Assembly: GCF_003115775.1 (NCBI RefSeq)
Contig: NZ_QEES01000002.1
Location: 1,302,001 to 1,366,000 of the forward strand
DNA: 64,000 bases
Reading direction: 5' to 3'
Source: Cellulomonas sp. WB94
GTDB taxonomy: Bacteria; Actinomycetota; Actinomycetes; Actinomycetales; Cellulomonadaceae
The first letter of the stretch is position 1. Each line of letters starts with the position of its first letter. The position numbers and the translations under genes were made by a program. Below are positions 63,197 to 64,000 of this stretch, one piece after another. Under the pieces are notes generated by a model that searched no databases, was not told where the DNA came from, and saw only the letters and a program-made list of their open reading frames with translations.

Positions 63197-64000
63197 TCAG
63201 CTGCTCCTCGGGGTTGTCGGTGGGTGGACGACGGCGACCCCGCGGGTCGCGACGGCGCGGTAGGCGGCGTCGATGACGGCCATCGAGGCGCGCGCGTCGG
63301 CGACCGAGTAGTCCGGGGCCCGCCCGTCGAGCAGGCGCCCGACGACGTGCCCGAGGAACGCGTCGAGCGCGACGCGACCGGCGTCGAGGTCCGTGACCGC
63401 ACCCGCGTCGGAGTACCGGACGACGGCGGGATGGTCGTCGTCGGCCACGGCGTGCCCGTGCGAGCCGAGGATCCGGATCGACGAGGTCGTCGGGCCGGTC
63501 CCGGGCGCGAACGGGACCCGGCCGAGCGTGACCGTGGCCGTCACGCCGCGCTGCAGCCCGAGCGACACGACGGAGGTGTCCTCGACGCCGTGCTCGCGGT
63601 GCCCGGCCCCGAACAGCGCGCCGGCCATGGCGTAGACGTCCTCGACCTCGAGCCCGGTCAGGTAGCGCACCGCGTCGACGCAGTAGCCGAGGAAGTTGAG
63701 CAGCTCCCCGCCGCCGGACAGCGCGGGGTCGACGACGAGCTCGGGACGCTCGACCGAGGTCGCGAAGTGGGCGCCGCTCGCGAGGAACTCGACGTCGAGG
63801 TGGCTGGGCAGGCCGAGGTGTCCGGCGTCGACCCAGCCGCGGGCGCGGCGCAGCGCGGGGGCATGCGTACGGTTGACCACGGAGCAGGTGCCGGCGGCGC
63901 GCTCGGCCGCGGCCACGACCAGGTCGGCGTCTGCGAGGGTCGTGCTCACCGGCTTGTCGACGAGCACGTGCACGCCCGCCTCGAGCGCCCGGATCGCGAG
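63197..64000 (-). CDS. Gfo/Idh/MocA family oxidoreductase, 5' end outside window
   Basis: At least 267 residues, open to the end. Upstream part: ALEAGVHVLVDKPVSTTLADADLVVAAA, the EKP-type (here DKP) nicotinamide-binding motif after the first Rossmann unit. Then VVNRTHAPALRRARGWVDAG and SGGGELLNFLGYCVDAVRYLTGL, the D..HxxD-like catalytic helix (here YCVDAVRYL). NAD-dependent sugar dehydrogenase or glycoside-processing enzyme. Stop is 1 bp from the nagB start codon. In other genomes a Gfo/Idh/MocA enzyme in nan loci converts 2,7-anhydro-Neu5Ac; whether this is that enzyme is not shown. Confidence 0.85.
   Translation of the reverse strand, partial: LAIRALEAGVHVLVDKPVSTTLADADLVVAAAERAAGTCSVVNRTHAPALRRARGWVDAGHLGLPSHLDVEFLASGAHFATSVERPELVVDPALSGGGELLNFLGYCVDAVRYLTGLEVEDVYAMAGALFGAGHREHGVEDTSVVSLGLQRGVTATVTLGRVPFAPGTGPTTSSIRILGSHGHAVADDDHPAVVRYSDAGAVTDLDAGRVALDAFLGHVVGRLLDGRAPDYSVADARASMAVIDAAYRAVATRGVAVVHPPTTPRSS

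Overview
The window reads as chromosomal DNA of a high-GC actinobacterium. It is GC-rich throughout with G/C at most third codon positions, many GTG starts, 4-nt ATGA/GTGA gene overlaps and actinobacterium-typical families (DUF5926, MT0933-like antitoxin, ECF sigma/anti-sigma pair, fused-permease sialate transporter). A Cellulomonadaceae-like or related actinomycete fits best, but that is inference; there is no rRNA, tRNA or species marker here. I see no prophage, insertion sequence or CRISPR array.

Layout. 0-14.5 kb: the tail of a large membrane protein, a family 2 glycosyltransferase, a DUF5926 protein, phosphoglucomutase, an MFS transporter with a coupled phosphotransferase-fold kinase, a VIT1/CCC1 metal transporter with ferritin-like head, an anti-sigma-type ATPase, YciO-like and family 5 uracil-DNA glycosylase genes, purine nucleoside phosphorylase, a frameshifted lipoprotein and an amino acid permease. 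14.7-22.3 kb: an FKBP lipoprotein, an ECF sigma factor with its membrane anti-sigma factor and a small secreted/membrane look-alike, a MazG-like pyrophosphohydrolase, a PKD-domain secreted protein, and a MerR regulator with an aldo/keto reductase under matching operator-like promoters. 22.4-29.4 kb: accessory-looking DNA with an HNH nuclease, a nuclease-helicase, a DUF4143 ATPase preceded by 31-bp repeats, and a degenerate stretch. 29.4-35.8 kb: an EF-G-like GTPase and a five-gene PadR-led ABC operon in which every junction is a 4-bp overlap. 35.8-50.9 kb: a split TM0106-type nuclease/helicase, a Tat-exported esterase, a LiaF-like protein, a membrane-anchored HNH nuclease, a roughly 2095-residue DUF4011/helicase/nuclease/DUF3320 protein interrupted by a frameshift at its Walker A motif, small acidic and antitoxin-like proteins, an M50-like protease and a DUF2993 protein. 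51-53.3 kb: an AspT-type transporter and isopentenyl-diphosphate isomerase. 53.3-64 kb: a sialic-acid-type catabolic locus: a GntR regulator, a dipeptide-family ABC importer with a fused permease-ATPase subunit, aldolase (NanA type), ROK kinase (NanK), epimerase (NanE), glucosamine-6-phosphate deaminase (NagB, frameshifted) and a Gfo/Idh/MocA oxidoreductase cut by the window end.

How the parts work together: the terminal locus would import a sialic acid, cleave it to N-acetylmannosamine plus pyruvate, phosphorylate and epimerise the sugar to GlcNAc-6-P, and, after a deacetylase not present here, deaminate GlcN-6-P to fructose-6-P. The nuclease/helicase genes at 23.7-27.8, 35.8-39.6 and 42.2-48.5 kb look like genome-defence or DNA-maintenance modules. 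Four loci (12.56, 37.6, 46.3 and 62.98 kb) each become one full-length gene if a single base is added; three of these sites lie in C/G runs. This pattern must be resolved before any of them is called a pseudogene.
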